Assembly: GCF_003332325.1 (NCBI RefSeq)
Contig: NZ_CP029295.1
Span: 62,001-126,000 of the forward strand
Source: [Mycoplasma] phocae
Lineage (GTDB): Bacteria > Bacillota_I > Bacilli_A > Mycoplasmatales > Metamycoplasmataceae
Reading direction: 5' to 3'
DNA length: 64,000 nucleotides
This document shows, piece after piece, positions 1-11,234 of the stretch. The position numbers and the translations under genes are program-made. Position 1 is the first letter of the stretch, and the number at the start of each line of letters is the position of its first letter. The notes under the pieces were generated by a model. That model was given only the letters and a program-made list of their open reading frames with translations, made no database searches and was not told the origin of the DNA.

Positions 1-1
1 T

Positions 2-838
2 AAAAAACCAGAAAATGATACTACTGATAAAAATCAAAATGCAAATGGTGGATCTCAAAATACGAATGAAAATGTTGAAATTGGTAAACAAAATAATGAC
101 AAAAAAGATAACATTATCGCAAACAATGATGATAAAGTTGATATAGCTAAGATAATAAGTGAAGATTTCTATTTTAAAGGTCTAAAATTTAAAATAAAAG
201 TTAATAAATTACCTCAAAATAATCAAAACCCATCTAGTCGTGGTCAAAGTGGTAATCCATCGATTAAATTAATTGATATTGAAGTAACCGATCAATTAAG
301 AGAATTAAACAGACAAAATATTAAAAGCGCTTTCGAAAGAAAATCCCCAAAAGACGTATTAGAGGAATTAAATCATCGTGATGAACAAGAAGAAGCAAAT
401 TATATTCAAGATAATAAAATTTTCTTCAATGATTTGTTTGATAAATATCACCGCTTATTTGATGCCCCTAATGATAAGGTAAAAGAATTTTTAAATGAAG
501 ATGGTCAAAAAATCTACGATTCTCAAATTAGAGATCACTACAGCAATACTATTAAGTCACTTGAAATATCCGAAAAAAACACTAGAAATAGCGAACGACT
601 ACAAGATATCCAAAGAAAAAAGGTTAATGCTAAAAATCACAAATATATTCAATTGCTTAAATATTTAGATTACTCAAAATTTAAGGTAACAGAAAAAGTT
701 CAAGAAAATTTAAGAAAAGGCATTTTAATCGATGAAAACGAGCAAAATGTTTATGTTAATGAAAATGGAGAATTAGAATCTAATTCTACCTCTTCATCAC
801 TTTTAAAAAATATAGAATCAGGAAATAATAAACAATAA
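2..838 (+). CDS. MIB-like immunoglobulin-binding protein, 5' end outside window, C-terminally short
   Basis: The reading frame is open from base 2 to a TAA at 836-838; its start lies before the window. The sequence matches the N-terminal half of the complete MIB at 1360-3702 segment by segment: an Asn/Lys/Asp-rich linker, a VTDQLRELNRQN block, DKYHRLFDAPNDKVK, and VNENGELES near the end. Where the full-length paralogue continues for about 410 more residues, this protein stops after a short different tail. MIB proteins bind the Fv part of IgG at the cell surface and pass it to the protease MIP. This copy lacks the leucine-rich C-terminal half and has no MIP directly after it. A terminator follows at once, so it may be an expressed short form or a decayed copy. 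Family assignment is firm; function is not. Confidence 0.75.
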   Translation, partial: KKPENDTTDKNQNANGGSQNTNENVEIGKQNNDKKDNIIANNDDKVDIAKIISEDFYFKGLKFKIKVNKLPQNNQNPSSRGQSGNPSIKLIDIEVTDQLRELNRQNIKSAFERKSPKDVLEELNHRDEQEEANYIQDNKIFFNDLFDKYHRLFDAPNDKVKEFLNEDGQKIYDSQIRDHYSNTIKSLEISEKNTRNSERLQDIQRKKVNAKNHKYIQLLKYLDYSKFKVTEKVQENLRKGILIDENEQNVYVNENGELESNSTSSSLLKNIESGNNKQ

Positions 839-857
839 TCTACCTATTAATTTAAAA

Positions 858-910
858 TAAAATGCTACAAAATTCTCCTATTAATTAGAAGTTGATGTAG
901 CATTTTTATT
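858..910 (+). terminator. Rho-independent terminator after the short MIB
   Basis: ATGCTAC (862-868) pairs with GTAGCAT (897-903), with a smaller inner pairing of TTCT and AGAA, and is followed by TTTTTATTTTTT. It lies about 20 bases after the stop codon. Confidence 0.7.
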
Positions 911-1359
911 TTTTAAATTTGCATATTATTTAAATAATCATTAAGTATGAAATTAAAATTTTTATTTTACAAATATTTTTTATATTTCAATATTTTCAAT
1001 GATTTATTCAACCTTTTTAATATTTATCATTAAATAATTTGTTTAGCAGAACATTAAATTATTATCATGACACAGAATTTTAGATGATAATAAGCCTTAA
1101 TACCGCATAAAATTCTAAATTGGCCCTTAAATTTTTTAATTTATTCTATTATTTTCCATAAATTTTTTTGAAATATGCTAATAACCACTAAATTTTATAA
1201 AAATTTTGTTTTTACAAATAAAATCATTATTTTTTTATTTTTTATTTAAAATTCCTTATTTTCTATGTAATTTGTATTTATTTTTTAGAAAAAAATAAAA
1301 AAAATGGTTAAATATATTAATCAATGATATAAGTAATTGTGCAAAACAAAGGAGGGTCT
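911..1359 (+). other. AT-rich intergenic stretch before MIB 1
   Basis: No coding frame, RNA gene or repeat is apparent. It should hold the promoter of the MIB-MIP pair downstream; only weak -10-like sequences (for example TATATT near 1313) are visible. A strong AGGAGGG ribosome-binding site sits at 1350-1356. Confidence 0.4.
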
Positions 1360-3702
1360 ATGGGATTTATTAAAAAAAGAAAAAATAAAATTTTGTTAGG
1401 TGTTTTTGCGACCGTTATTGCAACATCTATTACCGTAGGAACAGGATTATATTTTTTGAACTCAGATTCTAGAAATAAGTTTATAAGCGTTGCATCAGCA
1501 AGTGTTAATCCAAATTTAATAAACAATAATAATTTGGATATTAGAAATGCCAATTCCTCAAGCGTTGATCAAAATCTAAAAGAGAATAACAAAAAAGAAG
1601 AGCAAAAAGAAAACAAAAAAGTTGAAAAACCAGATAAAAATATTGAAATTAAAAATGAAGATAAAAATAAAAAAGATGAAAACAAAAGAAATAACGATAT
1701 AGCTAGCGATTCAGAAAAAATTGTTGAGGAATACATCGATTTTAATGGATTAAAAGTAAAGGTAAGAATTAAAAAAATAATCAGAAATATTGATCCAAAA
1801 TATAAACATTTAGCAAATCGGGACCCATATATTAATAACACTCTTGGTAAACTAGTTAGTGTTGAAGTTACTGATGAGCTTAGAGAATTAAATAAAAATA
1901 ATGTTCAAAATTCTTTTAAAAATAAAATTCCAGAAAATGTTTTATCAGAACTTGCTAATAGTACCGAAAGCCAAAATAAAGCTTATATTCGCCAAAATAC
2001 ATTTTATTTCGAAAATTTATTTGATAAATACCGTCGTTTATTTGATGCGCCTAATGACAAAGTTAAACAATTTTTAACTGCACATGGTAAAAGCATTTAT
2101 GATGTAGAAATTAAAGGTCATTATGAAAAAACCATTGCTGAACTTAATAACAAAATAGCAGAAATAGAAAAAAAACTTTCAGAGCATGAAAATAAATTTA
2201 AAGGAAATGATGATCCTGGTTTTGATGAATATTCAAAAGAATTTCAAAGAATATATAACGAAAAGAAAGAACTTGAAAATCAAAAAATTGATGCCAAAAA
2301 TCATAAATATGTTCAATTAATTAAAAATCTAGATTATACAAAATTTAATGTAAGCTCACAAATTCAGCAAAATTTAAGCAAAGGTTTAGTTATTGATCAA
2401 AAAGAGCAAAACGTTTATGTTAATGAAAACGGCGAACTTGAATCATATGCAACATCACCACTTCTAAATGAAGTTGTCGCTAGAAATTCTCGTGATAATG
2501 CACAGAAAAGAGTTTTCGGTATACCCGGTCCTTTTGGGAGAACTCCTGATTCTATAGCAGAAGGAAATTATGAGGGATGAATTAAAAATGATGTAACGAC
2601 ATCACCGGAATTTAATTTCTTAAATATTAAATCAGGCGAGGGAATTAAAATCGAACAATTAACTAAAGATCCAAATTCAAAAGTTGAAACTAAAATAAAA
2701 AGTGGTTATGTAGTTACTATTGATGCTTCAAATCCAGTGGCATATAACAAAACCTTAAAAGTCATTCAAGATTTAATTGCAAATAAAAAAGAAATTACTT
2801 CTTACCGTATTAAAAATATCGGTTTAACCAATAAAAATCAAGAATTTTTTGAAATATTCAAAGCGTTACCTGAACATTTACCACAATTAGAATTGTTTTT
2901 TGAAAGCACAAATACTTCAGCGCTTTTAGCACTTGAAAGTAAAAAAATTGATGAGTTAAGTATTTATACAACTGGTAACTCACTTTTAGATGATTGAGTT
3001 TTAAATCCTTATGCATTTTTAGGTGTTGCGTGATATAACAACTTAGACTATAACGTTAGCAAAGATTTCCAACGAAATATAAAAATTACTACAAGAGTAA
3101 CCTTTAATAGTATTGGATTTGAGGAAAGTGATTATAAACCAGATTTAAAAAGAATTAATGATGGTCTAAAAATTGCATATTGAATTAGAAATAATGAACC
3201 CCTATATCAAGGTAGTCTTGGTCCTGGATTAGATCCTGATACTAATGAAAGAGGAAATAGCTACCCAACTGGTTTAGATTTAACTAGAGTAACTTCTATG
3301 AAATCGCTACGGGGCTTAGAATTTAAAAAAGAACCTACCGATCCTGAGAATACTCGTCGTCGTCTAAGAAGAATTGGACTATATAATGATAGTAGCGTTT
3401 TCACAATTGACGCTGATGAATTAAACGAAGCTCAATTTGATATTTTGGATACTAATCCCGATCTTAAACCAAAATCAAAAATATTCTTTAGCAATGGTTT
3501 TGAAACTAGAAGAATTAAAGTAACAAATTTAAAGAACACACAATTAACATCTACTGGTAGAACTAATTTAAATATATTACTAAACTTTAGTGAAGATAAT
3601 TTCTCTAGAGACACCGAAATTGAAATTGATACAAATGATACTAATTTAGTTAATTCGCTAACTGGATTTAAGATTTCACAAGACAAAATAGAAATAGCCT
3701 AA
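1360..3702 (+). CDS. Mycoplasma immunoglobulin-binding protein MIB (copy 1)
   Basis: A 780-residue surface protein predicted to bind host IgG and present it to the adjacent protease MIP. ATG 1360 is chosen over 1339 because AGGAGGG lies just upstream. Residues about 10-32 form an uncleaved signal anchor after a basic FIKKRKNK start. A charged Asn/Lys/Glu linker runs to about residue 125, then a helical MIB domain with a coiled-coil-like stretch near 255-300, then a Leu-rich C-terminal half (residues about 440-780) with leucine-repeat-like periodicity. Several in-frame TGA codons, such as 2578 and 2995, must be Trp. The MIP gene starts 17 bases after the stop, so the two are probably cotranscribed. 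Naming rests on resemblance to the MIB family and on the MIP neighbour. Confidence 0.85.
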
Positions 3703-3719
3703 TATACAAAGGAATATAG

Positions 3720-5912
3720 ATGATGAAAAAGCGTAATTTTAAAAAATATTTATTTGCCCCAATAGTACTACTCTCTCCATTTGCTTTAATTGCTTGCAAA
3801 GTGGAGAGCAACAAAGCTGGCGATAAAACTCAAATTCAGCTTAATGAAAGTTTAAATGCTGATCAAATTAGAGAAAAACTTAATAGTATTGAAGATTTTG
3901 ATTTTGTACAATTTGATCAATATCAAAGCAAAAAAAGAGATCTTAAACCTTCAGATATTATAAGTTATGTTGATGTAATTGCTAAACCACAAGATGCTTC
4001 GTTAAGGGATAAGGTTAAAGTTGAAGTTAGCGAAATTAAAGAAGTTAACGATAGAGATGGTGAATTAACATTTAACTTGAAACTTTCATACAATGAAACA
4101 TCAATTAATAAAGATATTAGAGTATCTGGTTTTAAAAAATATGTAAGTAATATTATCGATCTTCGCCACGAAGAGAGATTTGCTCCCAATTCTAATAAAC
4201 TACAAGACTATATAAATTCAGATTTGTATTCACAATTTAAATTAGATAATCAAAAATATCTTGATAATTTCCTAAAAAGGTATATTGATTATGCAACTGA
4301 TAAAAAACCTGAAAATTGAAGAAAAGACATTGCACGCGACAGCGAATTTATTGAGGAGTATAATAAGCTTGCTGAAAAACTTCACTTAGATGATTTTAAT
4401 AGCGCTTTATATAAAGGATTTGCTTTACCACAAAATGAAGATGGTAAGAAAAAATTAAGTCTATATGAAGGCACCGAGGTTGCAAAAGCTCCTGGCTGAT
4501 CTGATATTGCCGGCCGTGATGTTAATAAGGCCTATGGTGTTCCAAGAATTTTACCAAATGATACTTATAGAAAATATGCCTTAGATACTTATTCGGTTTC
4601 ATTCCAATGACCAGATGAGAAAAAAAACAAAGAAGAGAAAACATTAAATAAATATTTAAGACAAGCACACGGAACAATGTGAACAATGGACTTTGCTAAA
4701 GAAGAAGGCAAATCTTATCCAACCAAATGATATTTTGGAACTAACATGCATGTGGCTGATGCCTTTAATAATAATGTCATATCGTTGTCCTTATCTAATA
4801 TTAAAGATAGTGTAGGAATAAATACAAAATTACCATTACTAGGTGGAGATAGATATGCCGATTTCTTTAATTCTTATTATATAAATGGTGACATTAAAGA
4901 CGCTGTAAATGTAATTTTTGAAGCTAAAGATTTTCTAGATATTAGTCCTGCTAATTATTTAATTAAGTCACAACGAGATAAATACAAAGACTATCAAGAA
5001 ATGCTAGATTTTGCTATTATTGAAATTGATTTTGAAAAATTAATAAAATCGAAACCAAATGAATTTCCTAATGCGGAATCTTGAGCTAAGAAAATTACCC
5101 ATGACTATGCTAATCAATCGGACAGACATGTTAAATTTTTATCTGAAACTTACTTAAAAAATTACGATAAAGCTAAATTTAGCTTGGATACCGAAATAGC
5201 TAAAAAAGAAAAGAAAGATAATTTTTATATTATTGGTTACCCTATCAGTACAAATGACTGGGGACTTGATAGATATGAAGATAAAGATTTTGATCCTAAA
5301 ACAAGACCTTATAAACAAAGTCTATGAATTAATGGCGAATCATCATTTTTCAATGCTAAAAATATAAAAATTAATCCTGACAAAAATAATCTTACTACTC
5401 AAGAATTTAGACAATTAAATGGTGATAGATTTTCAAGTAATTTAGGTTTCAGAACTTTTGCTGATAAACCTGGTCTATTAGATGCCTTTATCGGTTTTCC
5501 AAAAATTTCTAATCAGGAAAAGAATCAATTCTATACTAAAAATAACAGTGATGGAACTAAATCTTATTTCATTAATTTTGGACTTGAATATTCACCAAGA
5601 CACTTTTCTCCAGAACCCGGAGCATCAGGTTCAGTTATAAGAAATCAAAAAAATGAATTAGTCGGTGTATTCCATTCTAAAAATGGTGCAACTAATTCAG
5701 GTCTTGCTGCCGCATTTAGATCTGAAGGATATGATTATGAAGGTTTATATGGTGATTATAAATTACCACAATATGATCTAATTTATGGTGGCGCAACAGG
5801 TCAAAAAAATTCTTATTTAGATGAATTGAAGAAAAAATATACCGGATCATTCAAAACCAACTTATTTAAAAATGGGTTCACCATACCTGAAGAATTTAAA
5901 TTTAATAAATAG
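3720..5912 (+). CDS. Mycoplasma immunoglobulin protease MIP (copy 1), DUF31 serine protease lipoprotein
   Basis: A 730-residue lipoprotein protease predicted to cut the VH domain of IgG captured by MIB. The signal peptide ends in the lipobox LIAC with Cys26, so the protein should be anchored outside the membrane. The chymotrypsin-like triad of the DUF31 family can be read: His344 in FGTNMHVAD, Asp437 in IIEIDFE and Ser636 in PGASGS, followed by the conserved segment LAAAFRSEGYDYEGLYG. ATG codons at 3720 and 3723 are both possible starts; AAAGGA lies upstream. It sits 17 bases after MIB 1 and ends in its own terminator. The triad appears intact, so activity is likely. Confidence 0.88.
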
Positions 5913-5940
5913 AATCACATTTTTTGTGATTTTTTTATAT
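5913..5940 (+). terminator. Terminator after MIP 1
   Basis: AATCACA and TGTGATT form a hairpin immediately after the TAG stop, followed by a run of T. It separates the first MIB-MIP pair from the second. Confidence 0.75.
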
Positions 5941-6460
5941 AAATTTTTCTAATATTTTATTTAATTATTCTTATTATATTTCTTTGTTTTAAAGAAAAAT
6001 TAAATAAATTTATTGAAATTAAAGATTATATTAGCAAACTAAAATTCATAAAATTACTCTCATGCTCTTGTTATTTAATACTTATTATTAGCATTATTTT
6101 ATATTTAAATAAGAATGCTTTTTCTAATAAATAATTAAAACATAATATTTTTTAAATAATTAAGTAATTCAAAGATTAATTTTCTTTAAAATCTATTAAT
6201 TTTTCAACAAAAAACAAATTTATAATAATAATTATTTTAGATACTTAACTGCTAATATTTGCTATTTATTTGATATTTAGACACCAAAATTACAAATATT
6301 TTGCTAAAAATATGCAAAAACTACATATATATAGATAAAATTTTAAAAAAAATTATATTTTTTAAAAATAACTATATAATTTCATAATCATTAAATTAAG
6401 GCAAAATCTAATAATAATGAAAGAAAAAAACATTGAATTTCTTTGGAAAGGAGATCTATT
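5941..6460 (+). other. AT-rich intergenic stretch with promoter of MIB-MIP pair 2
   Basis: No coding frame is seen. A TATAAT at 6375-6380 would give a start near 6387 and a leader of about 74 bases before the MIB 2 start. GGAAAGGAG at 6445-6453 is the ribosome-binding site. Nothing else is recognisable. Confidence 0.45.
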
Positions 6461-8731
6461 ATGTCATTTATAAAGAAAAGAAAAAATAAGATTTTAATAG
6501 GGATTTTTTCTACCATTAGTGTAGCATCAATTGCTATTGGAACATCATTATATTTCTTAAACTCAAATTCAAGGAATAAATTTAATAGTATTTCATCATC
6601 TGAATTGAATGCTAATTTAATTAATAAAAATAATCTAGATATTAGAAATGCCGCTGATTCTAATGTTGATAGAAATTTAAAAGAAATTAAAAACGAAAAA
6701 ACTCCTGAAAAAATTTCTAAAAAACCTAATATCGATTCTAGAGAACCGCAAATTATCAAACCAAAGAAACCAAAAGAAGAAATTTTGCCTAAACCAAAAC
6801 CTAAAAATGAAGATAAAAAAACTCCACCAACTCCTACTCCCCGTCCAATTCAACCAGACCCTTCACCTAGACCTCAGAAACGAATTGAAAAAAGAAAAGT
6901 TAAAGTTAATGGAATAGAAGTTGATGCATTAGTGGAAGTTTACCCAGAGCGAACTTATTCGGAATATGATAAACGAAACAGATTAACAAACTTAGATCCA
7001 TACGTTAATCATATGGCTGGAGATGTTATTAGCATTGAAGTTACTCAAGAACTTATAGATAAAACTACTGATCAATTAATTACTGGAGGATTAATTAATT
7101 CTACTGAAAGAAAAGGATTAATTGATATATATGAAAACACTCCAGAGGATAAAGTCGCGGAGCTTTATGCAAGAAGTCAGAACCGAGATCCATGAGAGAG
7201 ATTACTTTACAGATTTCATAGATTAATCGATTCTGGTAATTTTCGTAAGTTTCTAAAAGAAGGAAAAGAAGCAGAATATGATAAAAAAGATAGAGCCAAG
7301 GAATGAAAATCCGATGAACATAGGCGTTATTGAATAATAAAACACCTAGACCAAAGCAAATTTTCAAAATTATCAGCTAACGCTTCTTCTTATTTGAAAA
7401 AGGGTTTTACTCCTACATCTAATAATCTTTATGTTGATGAAGAAGGAAATTTAGATTCACATACCTATGATCCGCCAAAAGGGTTTAATCACGTTACTTC
7501 AAGAATCCAAAATGATAACTTAAATCGTCGAGCTTTCTCTTTTGATTCAATTTATCCAAGAACTTCTATTGATGTTGAAGCAGGAAATTACCCAGGATGA
7601 ACAAAACGAGATGTTACTAATGATTTTTCTAAATACGGTATTTCACCTGGTTATGGCATTAAAGTGACCGAACTAACAAATGACAAAGGTATTAAAAGAA
7701 AAAAAGGTATTGTAATTGATATTGACGCTTCAAATCGTGATGGTTATAATCATACAAAAGAAATCATTGAAAAATTAAAAGCAGAAAATGTTGATATAAC
7801 TGGTTATCGAATTCATAACATGGGTAAAGGTGATGCATCTCAAAGCTTTAAAGATATTCTTAAAGCCCTACCAAATAAGTTGCCACTATTAGAATTATTT
7901 TTTGACGCAAGTTCAACAAATACTTCTTCTCTTATCGGATTACAAGATAAAGAAATTGACGAACTATCATTATATACACTCGGAAATTCACATTTAGATA
8001 GTTGATCTATAAATCCGAACTCTCTAAGAAGTGTTAAATGAGTTAATACTAATGATTATAATGTTAGCTTCGAATATCCCGCTAATTCAAAAATTGCAAC
8101 AAGAATTGTATTTAATTCATTAGGATTTGATCCTGAAGATTATGTCAAAGATGCAACTACATTAGAAGAAAAGCTTAAGAAAATTAACGATGGTTTAAGA
8201 ATTGCCTATTGAGTTAGAAATAATGAACCATTTTTCCAAGGGAGTTATGGACCTGGACTTAAACCAGATCATAATGAACAAGGCAATAGCTATCACCAAG
8301 GCTTGGATTTAAGTAGAATTCCTGAAATCAGATCATTAAAAGGTTTTATCTTCTATGATAAAGAAAAACAAGCAAACTCAATTCAAAGAAAAATTCGAAG
8401 ATTGAAGTTTTATAGTAGTGGATCTGTTTTTGAAATTTCAGGTGATGAATTATCAGATGCTGGCTTTGACAGAAATATTGTAATGGGTGAACCTGGATCT
8501 AAATCTAAAATTTTATTCAGTGATCCGACAACAAATAAAGTTAAAATCAAGGGTACGGATAAATTATCATCTGGAGCAGTTAATAATTTAAAAGTTTTAT
8601 ACGAACTTGCTGAAGATTTATATAAAAAGGAAATAATTGTACAACCAGGAGCAAGTGAACTTAAAAAACAACTACAAGATTTAGGCTACGTTGTTGAAGA
8701 ATCAAATGACAGTGGTACCATATTTGTTTAA
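6461..8731 (+). CDS. Mycoplasma immunoglobulin-binding protein MIB (copy 2)
   Basis: A 756-residue paralogue of MIB 1 with the same start (FIKKRKNKIL), the same signal anchor and the same Leu-rich C-terminal half; blocks such as LPLLELFFDAS and GNSYHQGLDL align with copy 1. The linker after the anchor differs clearly: it is Pro-rich (KPKKPKEE, PPTPTPRPIQ) instead of Asn/Lys/Glu-rich, and the helical domain is shorter. ATG 6461 follows a good AAAGGAG; the earlier ATG at 6443 overlaps that site. TGA codons at 7193 and 7978, among others, must be Trp. MIP 2 starts 29 bases downstream. Two different MIB versions could widen antibody recognition, which is inference. Confidence 0.85.
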
Positions 8732-8760
8732 ATTTAAGGTTAGAAATTAAAGGAGGCACA

Positions 8761-11085
8761 ATGAAAAAAAATACGAAAATACTTTTAGCATTTGCATCGG
8801 TATCAATTTTACCCATTTTACCGTTAGTAGCGGCAAGTTGTAGCAATGACAGAAAACAAGATGATAAAAAAAGTGAAGATAAAACCGGTGGCAATGAAAA
8901 ATCTAAAGGTAAAAACCAAGTACCTATTGATAATAAATTTTCAAAAGAAGAAGAATTAAGCGCGGAATTTAAAGAAATTATTAATAATTCTAAATTAGGT
9001 GAAACATTTGAGTTAAAGTTTAAAGACTCTCTGTTATCTAAACGAAATATTTCTGATATCTTTCCAACTGAAGTAGCAAATAATAGCCAAATTGCCTACA
9101 TTGAAGTTGGCGATAAATATAAAGATAAAATTAGGATTCAGTTATATAGCGCTGAATTTCCAAACGGAAAAAGAGACGCTAATGTTACTGGAAAATTTTC
9201 ACTTAGCCTAGCATTTTCGGATAAAAAAACTGGAAAATTATTTCAAAAAACTATTGCAGTTGAAGGTTTTAAGAAGAATCCGCTAGGAATTGATGAAAAT
9301 GGTGTTTTCCTTGACGGACCAACCAATAGTTTTAAACCAGCGGCATCTGAATTAGAAAAATATTATAAAGAATACAATCAAAACACTCGTTTTGAGAAAG
9401 ATAACGAAAAATACGTTGGTCGTCTAAATATAGAAAATAAAAAATGAAATGAAGTTAGAAGCGAAGTTAAAGCCGATGAATCTAAAATCAATGAATATAA
9501 TGAAAAGGCTAAAGAATTAAATCTTGATACATTCGAAAATTCAGCACACAAAGGTTTTACTTTACCAAGTTATAAAGAAGATGGAACTCTTGATGGACTT
9601 AGTTTATTTGAAGGTCAAGAGCGAAGAGGACCATCATGAGTTGACGCACTTGGCAGAGATGAATATAAAACCGATGGGTTAGCAAGACTTTTACCAAATG
9701 AAAATTATAGAAGATCTGCACGACAATCATTTAGTGTTTCATTTAGTAATAAAGGCGATGAACCAAATACTTATTCAACAACATCAGGTACCATGTGAAT
9801 TATGGATTACCAATTAAATCAAGGTATTGATAAGAAATATCCAACCAAATGATATTTTGGAACTAATGCCCATGTTGCCGATGCATTGACAAACAAGACT
9901 CATCGATTTGGAATTATTAAATTACTAGATTCGGCAAAAATTTTAACAAAATTTAGATTAGCTGGATTAGATGACAATTTTGTTAACTTAACCTTTAAAT
10001 CAAAAAAGAATAATGATAATGTCAAGGACAATGGAATCAAAACTGTTTTTAGTGGAAAAGAATTTCTCTCAAAAAACCCAGTTGAATACTTAACTCCAAC
10101 TCAAAAAGAAAAATACAAAAATGCTAAAGATTTTATTGATTTTGCCGTGCTTGAAATTGATTTTGAAAACATAGAACTTGTATCAGCTTTAACAAGTGAT
10201 ACTAGCGTAACTTCAAAATACCCTCTAACTGGAGAAAAATTAGCAAAATTCATAACAAATGACTATGCCGACGATGTAAAACAACAAATTAAATTTAAAG
10301 CAAATTCGTATTTAAGTGATGAAAATTACAAAAAAATTGATTTTCCACTTTCAATTGATGCCAAAAACGCAAATGATTGGTGAAACGGTTATGATGAGTT
10401 ATTTATCACTGGTTATCCTAGTGCTAGAAATGATTACTTTTTGAAACCTTACGTTGATGATGATCAAAGAAAAAGAGCAAAATTTGATTTCTCATTATGA
10501 ACAAATTCAGATTACCGCTTTTATGATGGGCTAGTGCCAAATGATTCTGGCGTGCCTTCAATTCCAACATCTAGAACAGATCGGGGAAATTTCTTATCAT
10601 ATAATATTGGTTACCGTACCTTTAATAATAAACCAGGTTTAACTGATTCATTTATTTCTGCTAATCGTTTTGGCTCAAAATTATATGCCGATAATGAAGG
10701 AAAAGAATATATAGCAATGGGTTTGGAATATAGTATGCGTCATTATGCACCAATTGGTGGGGCATCTGGTTCAAGTGTAAGAACACAAAATAATGAACTA
10801 GTAGCAGTTTATCACGTATCTAATACCTTCGCTCATACAGGTTTAGCAGCCGCATTTAGATCAGAAGGATTTGATTACAAAGGATTATTTGGACAATACA
10901 ATTTACCACAATACGATTTAATCTATGGTGGTGGTAAAGATCAAAAAAATTCATATCGTAAATCTCTAAAAAAATTGTATAAGGATCAAGGAATTAAAAC
11001 TAATTTATTTAAAGATGGATTAGATGATGATAAAATTCCTCCACAATTTAAATTTACACAGACACCTACAAATACTAATAAGTAA
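8761..11085 (+). CDS. Mycoplasma immunoglobulin protease MIP (copy 2), DUF31 serine protease lipoprotein
   Basis: A 774-residue lipoprotein protease, partner of MIB 2. The lipobox VAASC places the lipidated residue at Cys27; the next 30 residues are a charged spacer. The triad is His371 in FGTNAHVAD, Asp467 in VLEIDFE and Ser669 in GGASGSS. The C-terminal LAAAFRSEGFDYKG block is shared with MIP 1, while the N-terminal halves have diverged strongly. AGGAGG precedes ATG 8761. No simple terminator follows directly: between this gene and the ATPase cluster lies a nested inverted repeat (11096-11170), leaving open some read-through. The protease assignment is firm from motifs. Confidence 0.88.
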
Positions 11086-11095
11086 TATTGACTAA

Positions 11096-11170
11096 TTAGT
11101 TACACGCTTTTTTAGCAAAATTGTAGTTTTTTCACTAAAAAACTGAATAATTTCTTTTTGTTGTAACTAA
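11096..11170 (+). repeat. Nested inverted repeats between MIP 2 and the F1-like ATPase cluster
   Basis: TTAGTTACA (11096-11104) is the exact reverse complement of TGTAACTAA (11162-11170). Inside them AGTTTTTT (11125-11132) pairs with AAAAAACT (11137-11144). There is no T-run after the outer arm, so it is not a classic terminator for the + strand. It could be a processing site or weak terminator. Confidence 0.5.
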
Positions 11171-11195
11171 AAAAAACATTTTTCAATTTACTATA

Positions 11196-11201
11196 TATAA
11201 T
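11196..11201 (+). promoter_or_regulatory. -10 element of the F1-like ATPase cluster
   Basis: TATAAT at 11196-11201 predicts transcription from about 11208 and a leader of about 27 bases containing AAGGAGAG at 11221-11228. Confidence 0.5.
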
Positions 11202-11234
11202 TATTTTGTCTTATTAAAAAAAGGAGAGCATGAT

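Noticed and set aside
1339..1359. Upstream ATG of MIB 1
   Set aside because: It lies before the AGGAGGG ribosome-binding site, and MIB 2 aligns from the later ATG.
1317..1553. Minus-strand ORF across the start of MIB 1
   Set aside because: It is the mirror of the strongly biased coding strand of MIB 1, has no ribosome-binding site and no recognisable protein.
2578..2580. TGA as stop, splitting MIB 1 into three genes
   Set aside because: The frame continues and matches MIB 2 on both sides; TGA is Trp in this organism, as also shown by cysS, enolase, L11 and UvrC.
3432..3686. Minus-strand ORF inside MIB 1
   Set aside because: Shadow frame of a real gene; composition (Ser/Leu/Val-rich) is that of reversed Asn/Lys/Asp codons.
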